Notes: a model not told the origin generated them from the sequence alone. A stretch of DNA of 48,554 nt from Lingula anatina (GCF_001039355.2 NW_019775792.1:124948-173501), one strand, 5' to 3'. Counted from the first letter of the stretch, positions 1 to 13,649 are shown. Program-made: numbers and translations.

Positions 1-3000
1 AATCTCTTTTGTTTCTCCAATTTTCTCCTGCATGGCTGAATAAAGGTCTTTGATGGAATCTTTTTCTCTTTCAAGATTTGCCTTGATCTCTTCTATCAGG
101 GCTCTCATAAGTATTATGCCGTCTTGAACTGAGCTTTGCAATTCACGTATTGTCTAAAAAGATTGGTAAGATGCCATTGACTTCTATTTGCAATGTTCTC
201 CATATAGTGTTTGTTACAAACAATGCCTAAAATAATGTGAAGTAATACTACAGAAGTTTTTTTCATCTTTTTGCTTTGTTTGCTTAAGTGTTCCTTGTAA
301 AAAAAATTTAAAAAAAGAGGATAAGATTTGAATTACTTGATAATTTTATGTCAAACATACACAAAGATCTACTGCAACAAATAAATACATATTAAACTTT
401 TAAATCTAATGCCTTTATATTAAAACAAACAAACAAGCAGGCAAACAAACAAATAAATAAATGAGGAGATTATCAAATGAACAAAAAAAAAAACTTAAAT
501 TAAAAGAAATTTACCTGGACAGACTCATCCAGTTTCTTACATCCCTGATTGTGAGCAGTTTCTATGTCTATACAATATGACCTGCTCTCTCTGAAAAAAA
601 TAATTGAAATGGAAAAATATTATTATAGCAATCTGACACTCCAGAAGAACCCTTATATCAGGGATGAGACTGCCATTTAGTGAAAAAGTCAGAAAATATG
701 CCGCAGGGTCCAGGGGGCTTCCTAGGCCAATGATATTTTTGGTTCCCAAAAAAGATGAAAATCCACCAACAGTCAGAAACATGTCATCTGTCAAACGCCT
801 TTTTCCTGGTTCTCTTTACACCTTTATCTTCCTGATCAACTTTTAAAAACAAAATATTAAAATGTCAAGAATTATTAACTTTTATGTCCACCTGAACCTT
901 CTTGGACCCTAAGACAATCACTTAAAACTGACTCTGGTCCGGTTTAAGAAATGATATTCCATCTAAAAATCTTACATCTCTTGCATCATTAACAGCATCA
1001 ATTTTTTTGATACTTGTATTAATTTTTTATTACAAAATTTGTATTATCTTGATTAAGTATGTGCATGTGTGCTTGAACATGCAATATAATTACATCAAAG
1101 TGATCTATTCAATTTTGTACCTTGATGTGTTATGTAACCTTCACATATACATAAACATATTCTAAATGGGTTTTAAAAAAATACAACTCACGTGGTCATG
1201 TCCCTGAAACAGTTGATGCACAGCATTGCTTTTGTGTCTGTTGAGAACATGATGTAGGGTTCACTGTGTAAGGCTGTGAAAGAAAAGAAGGATATATTCA
1301 TTTGACTGAGAGACAGAGAATAAAAACAGCTCTTGATCCACTTCACAGGAGATGTGGACGAGTCAGATAATGGCAGTAAGTACAGTAATTACTCAATATT
1401 TTCAATGGGAGAAAATTGTGAAATTTACATACATTGTATTATTTTTCAGTCATAAATTCTTGAAATTGGAACATTCCTATTGAGTGGCAGCCACAAAACT
1501 GAACTCAGGGTACCTTGTAGTTCTGTTCTATACGGTAGAAGGAACACAAATGCTACACAAAAATAAAGTCAAACAAAACTAACAAATAATATTTCTCTAT
1601 AGTATGCCGGATAAAATGGTGTTTACTAACTTAATTTACTTTTCATTTTTTTCTTTTTTTTTTTGCTGCAGAAGTTAGGACTTAAGACGGCAAACTTGAG
1701 TTCTTGTAAGCTCACTGAAGCTCAGTGTCATGACCTTACCACATCTTTTGTGGATGTCTTTAGTCCGTTTTGTCATGGGGACAATCTCGTGACAGGAGAA
1801 CATGCGCGCCCTGTGGGTCTCCTCCCGGCACTCCTCGCACAGAGGCTGACAGCAGGTGTTGCAGTAAAACATTTGGGTGGAACACTGGGAATAGAGACAC
1901 AGAATTCTAAAGGCGTGTTTACACTGAAGAAAGGTCGACCCTCCTTGGAACAGCCTTTCTCTTCAGGTTGTAGAATATTAAACAGAGATTATTACAGGCA
2001 GCAAAATTAATGAAATCTCACCACCTTTCTATCCCTACCTAGACAAAGTGCATGACAGACTTTGAAGAATAAGGAAACAGTTTTATTTACACATTTGAGT
2101 ATATTATTCTTGTCATAACATTTTGACTTTTGTGTACAGTTTGTGTCTTAATATAGTGTTTTATACACAGAATTATTGCAGAAATTACTGTTAAAATATA
2201 CACCTTCAGACTGGCTTTTCCTTCATGTTCGTTCTCTTTTTGTGAAGATGAGAAGATGAGGCTAATTATACTATAAGACAGTGAACAACTTTATTTTAAG
2301 ATGATATATTATTCAAGCTACATGACCAGATGGTGTTTGGTTAAAGGAATATCGGTAAACTTACAGCATCACAGTTTGCACACTGAGCTCTGTCCTCAGA
2401 GGAAGACTCGACCAGGAATTTCAGCAGTGAATCTGAGGCTGGCAGTGATTGGTCATCTTTTAGTATGGTATCAATACTGCAAAGAAAAATGTTTCCTCAC
2501 TGGTTATTTTTAAATACTGGCACTGTTACAGAAACAACATTGTAAAGAAAAATGTTTTACCTAGGAGAATTAAAGATACCGATAAGTCATACTATTCTAC
2601 ACAATTATCTCAACAATGGAACATTGACATTCTCAAAATTATTATAGGGACATTTCTATTGAGTGACAGCAGCAAAATTCAAAAGCTGGATAACATACGT
2701 GGCACCCTATAGTCCTATTCTATACAACAGAAGACCCAAAAATGCCATATACATAGTATTATTTTTAATGATTTAAAAAATAGGTTTCTGAAAGATTGAT
2801 AATTTGTTTCCCCAATGAGAAGACCGAGGCATTACTGTAGATCACATCTAATATAAGTAATTATAAGTTATCGCCTTACCCACACAATGGACATTTCATT
2901 TTCCCCTCCGCTCCTCGACCACGTAGACATTTTGCACAGAAAGAGTGGAAACATTTCAGAAGGCAAGGATCCTCATAGTGTTCATTGCATAGATAACAGA

Positions 3001-3070
3001 GCAAGGGGTTTCTTTTCGACTCATCCATAGAGTCGAGATTTTCACCAGGATAGAAGATTCCTCCAGACAT
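1..3070 (-). CDS. RNF207: RNF207-like RING finger/B-box protein, 5' part (runs off left edge)
   Basis: Six coding exons on the minus strand, in gene order 2880-3070, 2365-2476, 1740-1884, 1192-1273, 515-590 and 1-153. All have GT-AG borders and phases that join into 253 codons. The start is the ATG at 3070 (MSGGIF), matching the start MSGAIF of vertebrate RNF207; an in-frame ATG at 3103 is the alternative. The first exon holds a C3HC4 RING (CYLCNEHYEDPCLLKCFHSF, then CAKC and CPLC). Exon 3 holds a B-box (CNTCCQPLCEEC, then ETHRARMF) and exon 4 the conserved FSTDTKAMLCINCFRDM. Exons 5-6 start the coiled coil. In vertebrates RNF207 is an E3-type ligase family member that affects cardiac potassium channel levels; that role is family knowledge, not seen here. 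The C-terminal part lies outside the window. The gene is divergent from the coiled-coil gene starting at 4635. Confidence 0.9.
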
Positions 3071-4634
3071 TATTCCTTCTTCTAGAAATTCTAACAACTT
3101 CATAAGGACTATCCAGGGATTAAAATTTCATTCAAATCCTTTAAGGAACTTGAATAAAGGGGTACCTTTATGTCACCTGTCACATTCTGGCATATCTTCC
3201 ACAGGCAATTTTTATCATCTTTTTAAGAATGTCTCTCCACCATTAAGTTTTTCAATGCAAATTTTGTAAAATCCTTTCTTATGATTCTGTTCTGTGCAAA
3301 TAACATTAACTTTCAAAAGTGCTGTTCATTGATAGTGGTTGCTGCATAGTTTAAATATACTGACTTTTTAAAATACTGATGGCCAATACTGACAAAATAG
3401 TTAATACATAAATCTTGCATATTTTCTATACACATCAGTCTTAACGCCTCAATGACACTCTTATACTTATATTGAAAATAGCTACATTTACAAAGGTTTG
3501 TGATTCTTTCCTTTGGGTTTGCATGTGACAATTTCAAGGGATATGAAATTCTACTTTGCTGTTCTTCATCTGGATAGATGCTTTATGTCACTGCAAAAAA
3601 TAATAACTTCTTTCTAAAATTACTTTTCACAATTATGACATCCTGGGGAGACACATCCCCAATTCTGCTTGTCCTCCTTACAATTCTGAAAGAAAATAAA
3701 CCATATTTGATTATACTGTGTTGTTCTAAATAATTATCCTAAATCAATGGTTTCACCATTAGTTGGAGTACTATAGTATACCTGGTATTTTGAGCTGCGA
3801 TTCTTAATTCATGTCAATACTAGTAAATAATTTCAGAAAAAAAGAAAAAGAAAACACACAGAAGCAGTCGTATCAATTACTGATTATATTCTATTTTAAG
3901 GCAACTTATTCAACCATTTACCAATTAAAATCTGTCATTGCACCAGCATTTACCTGTTAACCTAATGTCAAAGATATTATTTTGGCTGACATTACTGATA
4001 GTACAACCGTGACCATATCACTATGATATCATCAAACTTCAAAGTGTCTTTGGCAACTTTGCTTTCATCGTTGGCGTTTGGTACAAAACTTCATCAGAAC
4101 GTTCAATTTTAAACTACACGTTTTGTATATAAGATTTTAGTGAATAATGATTTCAACATGGGAATCAAACCAACAAAAGCATTTAAATTCCACAAAAGGC
4201 AACTCCTTAAACTCGTGAAACTACAAACAAATACCTTTCATTCATCCATTTAGGAAGTACACCATCTCACCAAGCAGGTGACCGGAAGTTGTGAAGCATA
4301 AATAAATAGATCAAAAATTAACGCAATATTTTGACCAGTTCTACCTGATAAAGTTAAGTATAACTATATTTTATCATCGTTTTATGCCATATTTTCTGTA
4401 CAAACTCACTTGTGTGAAGATTTGAGAGTTATGAATACTTCAAGCGGAGTGATAGCTTGGTCGTTCAGTTGTAAACAAGGATAGTTTGAAAATGGCCGCC
4501 GAGAATGAGGTCAAGTGGGATGCAGATAAAAATATCGGCGATTTTTAATCACATTGCTCGTGCAGCCTTCATTGATGCTGCACATTCTCAAAACAGTTGC
4601 AAATTGTTGATGATTTGCAGCTGAAGGCATCAAA
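3071..4634. promoter_or_regulatory. Intergenic region between two divergent genes, with upstream ORF
   Basis: About 1.56 kb separate the minus-strand RNF207-like start from the plus-strand coiled-coil start, so both promoters and 5' untranslated exons should lie here. Near the plus-strand gene, 4492-4548 is an 18-codon ORF in a good start context (AAAATGGCC), ending 86 bases before the main ATG in a different reading frame. It looks like an upstream ORF in the 5' leader. No TATA box was identified. No protein-coding exon was recognised in 3104-4490. Confidence 0.45.
4492..4548 (+). other. Putative upstream ORF in the coiled-coil gene leader
   Basis: ATG at 4492 in a strong context is followed by 17 codons and TAA at 4546-4548. 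It precedes the inferred main start at 4635. The first residues are MAAENEVKWDADK. It could instead be the true N-terminus if an unseen splice joins it to the downstream exon, but no GT donor in the right place was found. Confidence 0.4.
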
Positions 4635-6566
4635 ATGGTGGATAAACAGGGTGGCATCATGGTAAGTTCCCTACGGACAAGGTTCGGCGTTTGACACTTG
4701 ACACTACACATTTCAAAAGTGGATCTACAGGACTAGTCTATATCAGGGGCGGATTTAGGCCGTCTTCTGGGTCTTCCAGAAGACGGTCAGATTTTCAAGT
4801 TTACATTGACGGGTATCCAATTTTTAATGTTGGAAGACGGTCAAAATTGGAGGATGAATCAACAAAGATAATTTGGAAGACTGTCAGTATATAGCTCTGG
4901 ATCCGCCCCTGTATATATAAATATTTTCAAGTAGAAGCTACATCTGTTACGTAAAACGAAGTAGTGCAACAGTGTGTAGTATTTCTATGTTATATTTTAT
5001 ATTTTGCAACCACCTGTTTTTCTTTTACTGATTGCAAAATTATTTTTAATGAATGAATAAATTAAAATCAATCTACATGTAGACTGGAGTTGTCCACTCT
5101 TATACAATAAATCAAGGCTGCACCCAGCAATTTGGAAAGAGGGTTTCCTTTTTCTAAAAAGTGAACCTTATGTCCTTTGAAAAGTACAGTTTTATATTAA
5201 ATGGCATACATATAAAACTTACATATTGATTTAAAGAGGCCATTTTTACCCAGATGAAAATGCCATTTTTGCCCATAGGCCTGTGAATGAATAAAAAAAA
5301 TCATAACCTTCTCTTCAGAGTGGCCAGGACTTGTTGGACGTCCAGCAGAAACTGGTCAGCAATGGTTTTGACCCACAGTGTACGGACACAGAGAAGGTCA
5401 CTCATCTTTGGAAGCTGTATCTGGAATCAGAGGTTTGTCTGGCACTTTTGTTATGTGTTATCAGATTTTTTTTTGCTTCACTTTTCTTCAGTGTACTGTC
5501 TGTGCTTCCTTTTTACTGCAGCAGCTCAATTTTTAAGGGCTTTTGTACTGACTCTAATGCTGTTACATTTTGTAAGTACTAAATATTATTATAAAAGAAA
5601 AATTCTTGCTTCAGTTTTCTCATCATCTTTCAAAATCATTCCCAAGCCACTTCAAATAATTTTATCTGGTATGATTTGGTGGTGTCACAAATAAATGTTG
5701 TTTTTGAAAATTTTTAAAAAATTGGTTTTGTTTTAGCATTTATGGAAAAATCCTGTTATGATGATTATAATAATAATCTATAAGAAAAATACAGCCTTAT
5801 AGTGTAAAACAATTAACAATTATTAATCAACAGCTTTAGTTCGAAATAATTTACCTCCAATATTTCGATGTCTAACAGAACATGTTCATCAGGGAATGAG
5901 GCTAGCTGGGTGAATAGCCTCTATTCAGGAGATATACTCCCCCCCCCCCCCAATTGCCTTAAAATATTCACTAAAACCATTTAAAATTTCAAAAAACCAA
6001 ACAAATTAGATCTATAAATGTGTTCCTGTTTCAATGACAGCCCTGTAACAAATGATTACTTCCATTTTTAGGCCAAGCTAAAAACTGCCCAGGAAAATGT
6101 GGAACAGCTCCGTAAGCAGCAGGAAGATGAGATGAAAGAGGTGGAGAACTATGTGGAGCACATACGGAGCCTCTCCGAGGAGAGAATGTCCCTGACAACG
6201 GGGCTTGAAAATGAGAATGAGCAACTAAAAGCCGAGATTGAGCATCTAAAACAGGAGCTAGAAAGTTAGTAATGGGCCATTCCAAGATATTTTTATTCCT
6301 CTACAATGTATTTTTACCTCTTTAAAGTTTAGTCATCTCTTTATACCAGTGGAAAACAAAACAAAGCAACAACAACAACCAAAAAAGAAAAAAAGCAGAA
6401 AAACGAAAAAAAAATTGAAAATAGATATTAATGAATCTTAGCAATTTTTAAAGTAGAAAAATGCGTTTCTCCAAATAAACTGTTAGTGCATGTGTGTTTA
6501 AAAGATGATCAAAAAAATTTTAGTAAGCTGTTTTATTCATATTTGGTAAAAAAAGTCTATAAATTG

Positions 6567-6622
<56 letters not shown>

Positions 6623-7400
6623 ACAGCCTCTATATTTACAGCCCATCAGAATGAGGAGGTGAGAGAGATGTTGATCCAGCAGGGACTGGACGACATAGCC
6701 CAGGGCTCTGTCAGTGAACAGATTGCCTTCTTATTGGTGGAGAGGGCAAGGTTACTGGATGAACTTGAGGCTGAGCAGAGTAAACGCAACAGCAGTGGTG
6801 GCATTGGTCCGGATAACGGCCTCAATGTCAGTCAGTCCAAGGTGAGGCTTCCTCTGCCATGACTGGCACAGCTAGAATATGAAGACTCCCATTTGTGCCA
6901 TACGAAGTCACATAATCATCAATACTAGGAAGTTAGTTTTTAGTCATGACGTGCAGATTATAAATACTGTTTGTCTGCATGACCAAAGATGGTTTTAAAA
7001 AAAAAGAAAAAATAAATATGCAGATGAAACTGATATTATGAATTTTACATAATGATTTTGGTCTTTGGAATTTGTTAATGCTGTTTTATCTTTTAATGTT
7101 ATTTATGCCAGAAATTTTAAACCATTAACAATATTCAAGTTTCTTGTCATTTTTCAAATCCCAGCTTCAACAAATGTTGGAACAAGAGCGCCGCGACCAC
7201 GAAGAAGAGCTCAGACAGCAACAAGAGAGCATGAAACAAGTCAAAGAGCAGCTGAGATCGGTGCAGGAACAGGAGCTGAGCAAAGTGCAGGCTGACAAAA
7301 GGAAGGTTGAAGAACAGATCACAAAAGCCAGAGAAAGGGTATGATTGTGCAGAAATCGTATGGGTTTATGTGTAAGATAAAGGGTTCTTCAAGTTGAAGA

Positions 7401-7457
<57 letters not shown>

Positions 7458-7468
7458 GATGGTGGTGG

Positions 7469-7520
<52 letters not shown>

Positions 7521-7534
7521 GATGGTGGTGGTGG

Positions 7535-7578
<44 letters not shown>

Positions 7579-7725
7579 GTGGTGGGGTGGGATGTTGGAG
7601 GGGGAGGGGGGGTCCAGGAGGAATGCCAGTTGTTGATGAGGGAGAGGTTAAAAGGAGCATGTTATGTTTATATTGAGGTAATAGAGATTTTGTATTCGTT
7701 TCAGGCATACATGCATGCACACATG

Positions 7726-7789
<64 letters not shown>

Positions 7790-10700
7790 CATAAACGCAT
7801 GCACGCACGCACACACACACAGTACATAATGCCAGCATAAGCAATAACACAAACTTGATTTAAAAAATCCTAGAAACCTGGCAAGTAATTTTAATTTTAA
7901 AACTGTTGTCATGTTTCAGGTGAAAGAACTGGAAAAAGAGACACTCAAACTGAAAGGAGAACTTGGCAAAGAAAAACTACTACGAGCACAAGCAGAGAAA
8001 AAGGCCAAACAAAGCTCTGAAGGTATGGGTTAGTCTCTTCTACTGCTGAAGATTTATAAAAGCTTTCAATGATGGAAGACTAATTATGCTTCCCTGGAGT
8101 GCGAGATTTTGTATTCTGTCTCAACCTATCCTTTTTAAGTTACATGTGAAGACAGATCTTTGCCGCTTAACCCATTCAAATGCCACTACATTATTACAAA
8201 TGTCTACATTATAACATCATTTTGTGGACTTTAACAAACTAGTGGGATGTACGTGAGAAAAAAGACTTGATATCACTTATCACAATTTCAGTCCTGCCAA
8301 CGAAGTCTGGAAGTGAAGAAGAACTCTGGAAGGCAAAACAAGACAAGAGCAAACTTGAGCGAGATATGTTATCCATGAAAGGGAAAGTGAAGATTTTAGA
8401 AGACCAAAAGGCACAGTTGAGTGATCAGGTAAAAACGGCTTATTATACTTGAAAAAAATTTATAAGACAGATGGCTGCACATATAGTGAGTTAATTCACA
8501 ACCAAATGACTTAAGAAATCACAAAGGCTGTGTTCAGAATAGTGTGGTTTTTGTAATGATCTCTAAAAATTAATGAGGGTAGCCATCTATGAAGGTCCAC
8601 CTGGTTTGATGGTATTTGGGTGGTAAAATGGAATTTGTGATATTTCTGTGTGTTGTTTACAATGTATTTATTGTGGAATTTTGAATTTAGCTGTTATCCC
8701 TTTAAGTAAAAAAATAAATTTTAACAACAGCCTAACATTTGGTTTTATTCTAAAGGTAAGAATCCTGACAGAGGATCTTGACAAGGAGAGACAGCAGACG
8801 GCAAACAAGTCCGCCAGTGAAGAGTGCGGCCTGCTGGAGCTCAATGCCAAGGTCAGCACACAAGGCACACAGATTTCACAGTTACAGGTGAGACAGTTAG
8901 ACTGCCATTTTGTTTTTAGTTTGGTCTTGTTGTGAAACCTATTAAAAAAAAGGTTTGACTTCTATTTTGAACTGAGGCATGATGTTATTAAACTGTGAAA
9001 TCTTAATATTTGGGCACTAGGGACAAAGCACTTGGATTCAACAGAAGTAAAAGTGATAGCAGCTGTTCCTACTATGGCCACAATAGCAGACCACAGTACA
9101 TCCCCATTGAAATACGTTAAGATTTTTTAATTTGTTTCTTCATTTTTTTCCTTTCACAGATCACACAGCAGAACCTAGAGGTGGAGAAAAGCGCCTTGGC
9201 TATCAAGTTGGATTCTGCTCAGAAAGATATGGAAAATCTCAAGAAGGAAAATAACGAGCTTGCCATGGAAAATGTGAGTATATTGAGAAAGGGATTTTTG
9301 TTGTCTGATCTGTTCTGTTCTTTTTTTTTTTTTTTTTTTTTCCTTATCATCATTGTAAATGAAATATGATTATTCTGAACTGCATTTATTAACATGTGCT
9401 TATATTGCAAAATACACAGTTAATTTTTTTCAAAGCATTGTCTACCAGAACATTAACTGTGATTTATTTTTGTCTGTTTTAGTGCACTTTATCTACCTCA
9501 GTAAAAAAAACAGAAGCAAAGTGAGTACAATGATTCAAATGTAAAAACTGTATCCAAAATTAATTATTGTCAGACTGAATGCACTGTAGATTCTATGCAA
9601 TATTGGAGCTTGCCAGATGTATAAAAATTATAGACTACCAGTATTTATCTATTCTTCTACTTCTAGATGATAGCCTAATAATAAAAAAAAAAGATGTTAC
9701 TGGATTAAGTTAAAAGTAACAGAAACCTGTAATAATGCTGGCAGTTTTGACATTTGTCAATGGTGTAATTGTCTTTGCCAGTTTGAAGATGGCACAGTTG
9801 CTAGTGTTTTACATAGGCCTCCCCCCCCCCCCCATAATTTTTTCTTATTTGGTATCTTCTGCCAAAGCCTTGATAAAAAAAGCAAAATATGGAACGTGAC
9901 AGATAACCCGGTGACCTTTAAACAGAATAAAGAGTTTAGTCTCTTTAGGAGTAAGTGATCCTATTGGAATTAATGTGCCTATATCTAGGCTTTGTAATTT
10001 GGGATCTTTTGTGTGGTGGATGACTTTCATGATTTTGCTAGGAGTTACAAGCAAGGATTGTTCTAATTGTTGTTGCTGTTGTTGGTGGTGTTATTATCAT
10101 TATTTGATCATGAAATTTTAGACACAGGAAAGAAAAGGAGGACCAGCGAAATGAGTTGAAGAGTTTGAGGCAAGAAATCTCCAACGCCACTTTAAACCTG
10201 AACAAAGCCAACCAATCAAAAGTGGAGACAGAACAGAAACTTCTTATCACGGAAGAAATGTTGTCTGATCAGAAACGACAGGCGGAGAGAGTGCAAGACA
10301 CTCTCAAGACAAAGGTTATTAACTATTTATGTATTTATCTTCAAAATATGAAGACTCATTACTCCTAAATTCAAGCTAGGGTTTATTTTTTAAAATGTTC
10401 AGCTATTTGTTGAACTTTTTCAGTGTATCTCCTGACACCGCAGTGTATTTTATTATATATATTATATATTCAAATGCTTAAATGATATATTAGTACAAGT
10501 ATTGTCAGTGCAAATTCACAGTTGGAAATATTTTTAACTGTTTGGAACTTTTTAATGAATTAAATAGCAATTTTCTTTTAAGCTAGTTTTAATACTGTCA
10601 TGAGAATTATGCTTTGTATTTGGTAACCGTTGTGGTAAATATTTTGATTGTATTGTTAATTAACCTGTTATAACCTATGTTCAGCTCAGAACAATGGAAC

Positions 10701-12740
10701 TGAAGGTGGAATCATTGGAAGACGAGGTGACCAGAACCCAAAATGAAGTCAAAAATACCACAAAAAATTATGAAAAGGTATTTACAAGGGTCTTTAGTAT
10801 ATCATTCTCTGCAAAGAAAGAAGTAATTGGTTATTATGATATTGGTGAAATGATAACATTTATTTGCATCTAAACAGCTGGTTATCACTCACTCTATTTG
10901 TTTTGTTTTTTTAATTTTTTGATATTTGTATAAAGCAATCAAAAATGACTCAGAATTTAAGAATTGTCTTGAGAAAGAAATATTGGCTGATAAAGATGTA
11001 AAAAAATCCAAGTCAGTGTTTAATGTTTGAAAATATAGTATTAATTAGATTTTACTCACCCCTCACCCCACCCCATTAAAAATCCCATTTTCTTGTAACC
11101 ATCTTAGTTGTTGACCCTGGCCAAAGCAGAGACAACGTCCATCCAGGACAGACTGACCAAAGAGCTGACCAGCAAGGACAGTGTGGCCGGGGAAATGTCC
11201 AGTAAGCAGCTACAGCTGGAACAAGCAAACAGGGTAAAAGATTGCTTTGATTCATGACAGCCCAATATTTGATACAATAGATATACCCCAACCCCTCAGA
11301 AAATTATTAATTTATTTGTCAGTACCACTCTTTTAATGCCTGACGCTATTAATTTCACCTCATTCATTCATTTAAAAAGGCTATCAAAATATATTTTCCA
11401 TATCATAAAAGATATTATTGTGGATGAGCAAAATTCAAGACAGCATCTTGCCAATTTGAGTCTCCAAGCATGATCTCAGTTATTTGATGTTTTTGAAAGA
11501 TTGCAAATTTGCAGGAATTTCAGATAATTGTTATTATGATGGTCATAATTAATAAATGGTAAATGTTTTTAGCATTTTCATGATAAAGAATCATGTTTGG
11601 AACCACCTAAAAATATAATATAAATATCCCACATCTCTCATTCTACTCTTCAGGAAATGGAGGCCAAAATAGAAATCTTGGAACAGAAACTTCGAGACTC
11701 CACATCCAACTCTGACCGCCTAACAAGTGACAGAGATCAGCTGGCAAGTGAGAAGAACAAACTGATCACGGAACTGGAATCTTGGAAAAGGACCCAGGAA
11801 GAGGCTGAGAGGAGGAGAACAGAGTTGCAGGAGAGGGTAGCCATGTTGGAAGAAGTCACACACCAGCTAGAGGGGGACAATAAGGAACTTGCTGCTAAGG
11901 TGCGTGTATAATAATAATTATAATAGTAATAATAATATGTATAACCTTTTTGCAACTAAAAATTGTAAAGTCCATCAATAATTATTTTACTTTAAGTTAT
12001 GATTTAAAAAGAAGGCATAAAATACATTCTAAAATATATTCTATAGCTTTATTCTATATCTTTTGTATATCATTTGATTTTTTTTTTCTCTGGGGTTGAG
12101 ATCAGGTAGCTCATTATTCTGAGTTGAATATAGAAGGTATAGAGTCAACTGACTGTGATTTCATCATTGTGTAACACAACTGATTTGGATAATCAAATGT
12201 GAGATGAATGAGGTTTTTGTATAATTTTCAGTTAAAAGAAAATTTGCTCAATGAAAAGGATAAGCAACAAGGTAAATCAATTTGACACAGAATTATTTTT
12301 TATCAACCAACTATTTTCATGTTATCATTATTGCATTTTTTTATAAAATATTTTTATCTAAACCAGGTGTTTTAAGATAGATATGTACTGTAGATAGGGC
12401 CCATGGTTCATTTCTCAGATATAAACTACAAAGCAGTGTAGCTTACTATGTAGGGGTAAAAAAAAACTTCAAAAAATATAACCTTTCTTGTGCTACATAA
12501 TTTTACCCTCCTGTTTAAAAAAATATAAAAAAATGAAAAAAGGTTAATAAAATGAGAAGTTACCTAAAGTAATGTTTAATTTATTCACATTATTTTCAGA
12601 AGCAGAAGCTGCCGAGAAGCTGCAGAAATCCCTGGAGGAGATTAGCACACTGAACAGTGAGATTGACCACTTGAGAGAGGAGCTCAGAATGAAGCACTCA
12701 CACGTCACCAAACTGGAGGCAGAGGCTGCTAATGATAAGG

Positions 12741-12794
<54 letters not shown>

Positions 12795-13175
12795 TGTTTA
12801 TCTCTGTGAAATAGAGTGTAGATATGATTTTAAATTTCTATTTTGTGCAATTTTTTTTTCTTTAAAGCAAAAACATTTATGTAATAGTGCAGTATGGCAT
12901 GATGACTGATGTCATATTTTTTTATCACATATCAGCTTTAACTGATACTATTGTTATAATATTGACCTGGAAATGTTATTACAACATTAACCGGTTTAAA
13001 TGTAACCTTGATGTTATTCTAGGTGAAAGGTGAATCAGGCATCAGTTCCCTAAGGTCTGAGATGGCTGAGCTGAAGCTGTCCCACCAGAGAGAGATTGAG
13101 GACCTGGGAGAGAAGTTAGAGCAAGCTTACAGAGAGTCTGGGGACTTGACTGCACAGCTTAGGGAGAAAGAAGAG
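4635..13175 (+). CDS. Long coiled-coil protein, 17 exons, 3' end not found
   Basis: Exons with matching phases: 4635-4661, 5319-5432, 6072-6264, 6642-6841, 7165-7338, 7920-8022, 8292-8428, 8756-8887, 9160-9273, 9483-9520, 10122-10314, 10685-10777, 11108-11233, 11654-11899, 12232-12271, 12600-12739, 13023-13175; together 741 codons. The start ATG (MVDKQGGIM) sits in a short exon ending in gtaagt; an in-frame stop lies just upstream. The N-terminal 38-residue exon (LVSNGFDPQCTDTEKVTHLW) looks globular. From about residue 48 onward the protein is almost entirely Glu/Lys/Gln/Leu-rich heptads typical of a long coiled coil, as in centrosomal, Golgi or cytoskeletal scaffold proteins. I could not identify the orthologue; CCDC30-type proteins are a weak guess. 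The last donor (gtacat) is weak: read-through would add VHFI and a stop at 13188-13190, so the gene either ends there or continues in unrecognised exons. Confidence 0.85.
4744..4911. mobile_element. MITE, about 168 bp, hAT-like termini
   Basis: The left end CAGGGGCGGAT and right end ATCCGCCCCTG are perfect 11-bp terminal inverted repeats. Flanks GTCTATAT and TATATATA are compatible with a decayed 8-bp target duplication. The interior has repeated GAAGACGGTCA-type motifs and no coding capacity. CAGGGGCGGAT termini are familiar from non-autonomous hAT-type elements in many animals. It sits inside intron 1 of the coiled-coil gene. Confidence 0.75.
6568..6621. repeat. (TTA)n microsatellite
   Basis: Eighteen uninterrupted TTA units in the intron just before the 6642 exon, close to the splice acceptor. 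Confidence 0.95.
7401..7583. repeat. (GAT)n / (GGT) imperfect trinucleotide array
   Basis: About 60 units of GAT with GGT interruptions in an intron. The apparent poly-Met and poly-Ser reading frames over it are a consequence of the repeat, not genes. Confidence 0.95.
7729..7791. repeat. (CA)n microsatellite
   Basis: About 30 CA units with one AA interruption, within the same intron as the GAT array; a shorter degenerate CA run follows at 7803-7820. Confidence 0.95.
12744..12792. repeat. (TG)n microsatellite directly after a splice donor
   Basis: About 24 TG units begin within five bases of the donor of the 12600-12739 exon. Intronic TG runs next to donors can bind splicing factors; whether that matters here is unknown. 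Confidence 0.95.
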
Positions 13176-13649
13176 GTACATTTTATTTAAGGTCTATTTT
13201 ATATTAGATTTTACAAATCAAAGATTAATGTGTCATTAGTTAATAGTTTTAAGTGCATTTGTTGCCTAAATTAATTTAAGAATTAGAATATGATAGCTAA
13301 TTCTGCTTTTGCAGTCTCGTAGGATGTTTCAGGCTCAATAGGGGACACTAGGTAGATTTAGTAAACAAATATATCGCAAAATTTCACATTTCACAAGGTT
13401 ATCTGGGGTATACTGAATTGACATAAAAACCTTATTACCCAATACATTTAGTAGCATAATCTTTAAAAAAATAAAAGAATTTTTTATATGTTTAATCAAA
13501 GATGTGTTGATGTTTTTTTTTTTTTTTTAAATCATTCTGTCAGAGGGTGCAAAAGTACTTGGGTTGTGAAAAATTTTGTCTTGCTTCATATGGCATTTAT
13601 GCATGTTTAAATTGGGAAATTCAAAGTGGGAAGAGGGGGAGGGGGGGAC

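Noticed and set aside
7319-7912. Long open frames of poly-Met/Val, poly-Ser/Pro and His-Thr residues
   Set aside because: They are translations of the GAT/GGT and CA repeats inside an intron.
8575-8640. TAGCCATCTATGAAGGTC, similar to 37363-37380
   Set aside because: Short and weakly similar outside the core; possibly a dispersed repeat, but not enough to call.
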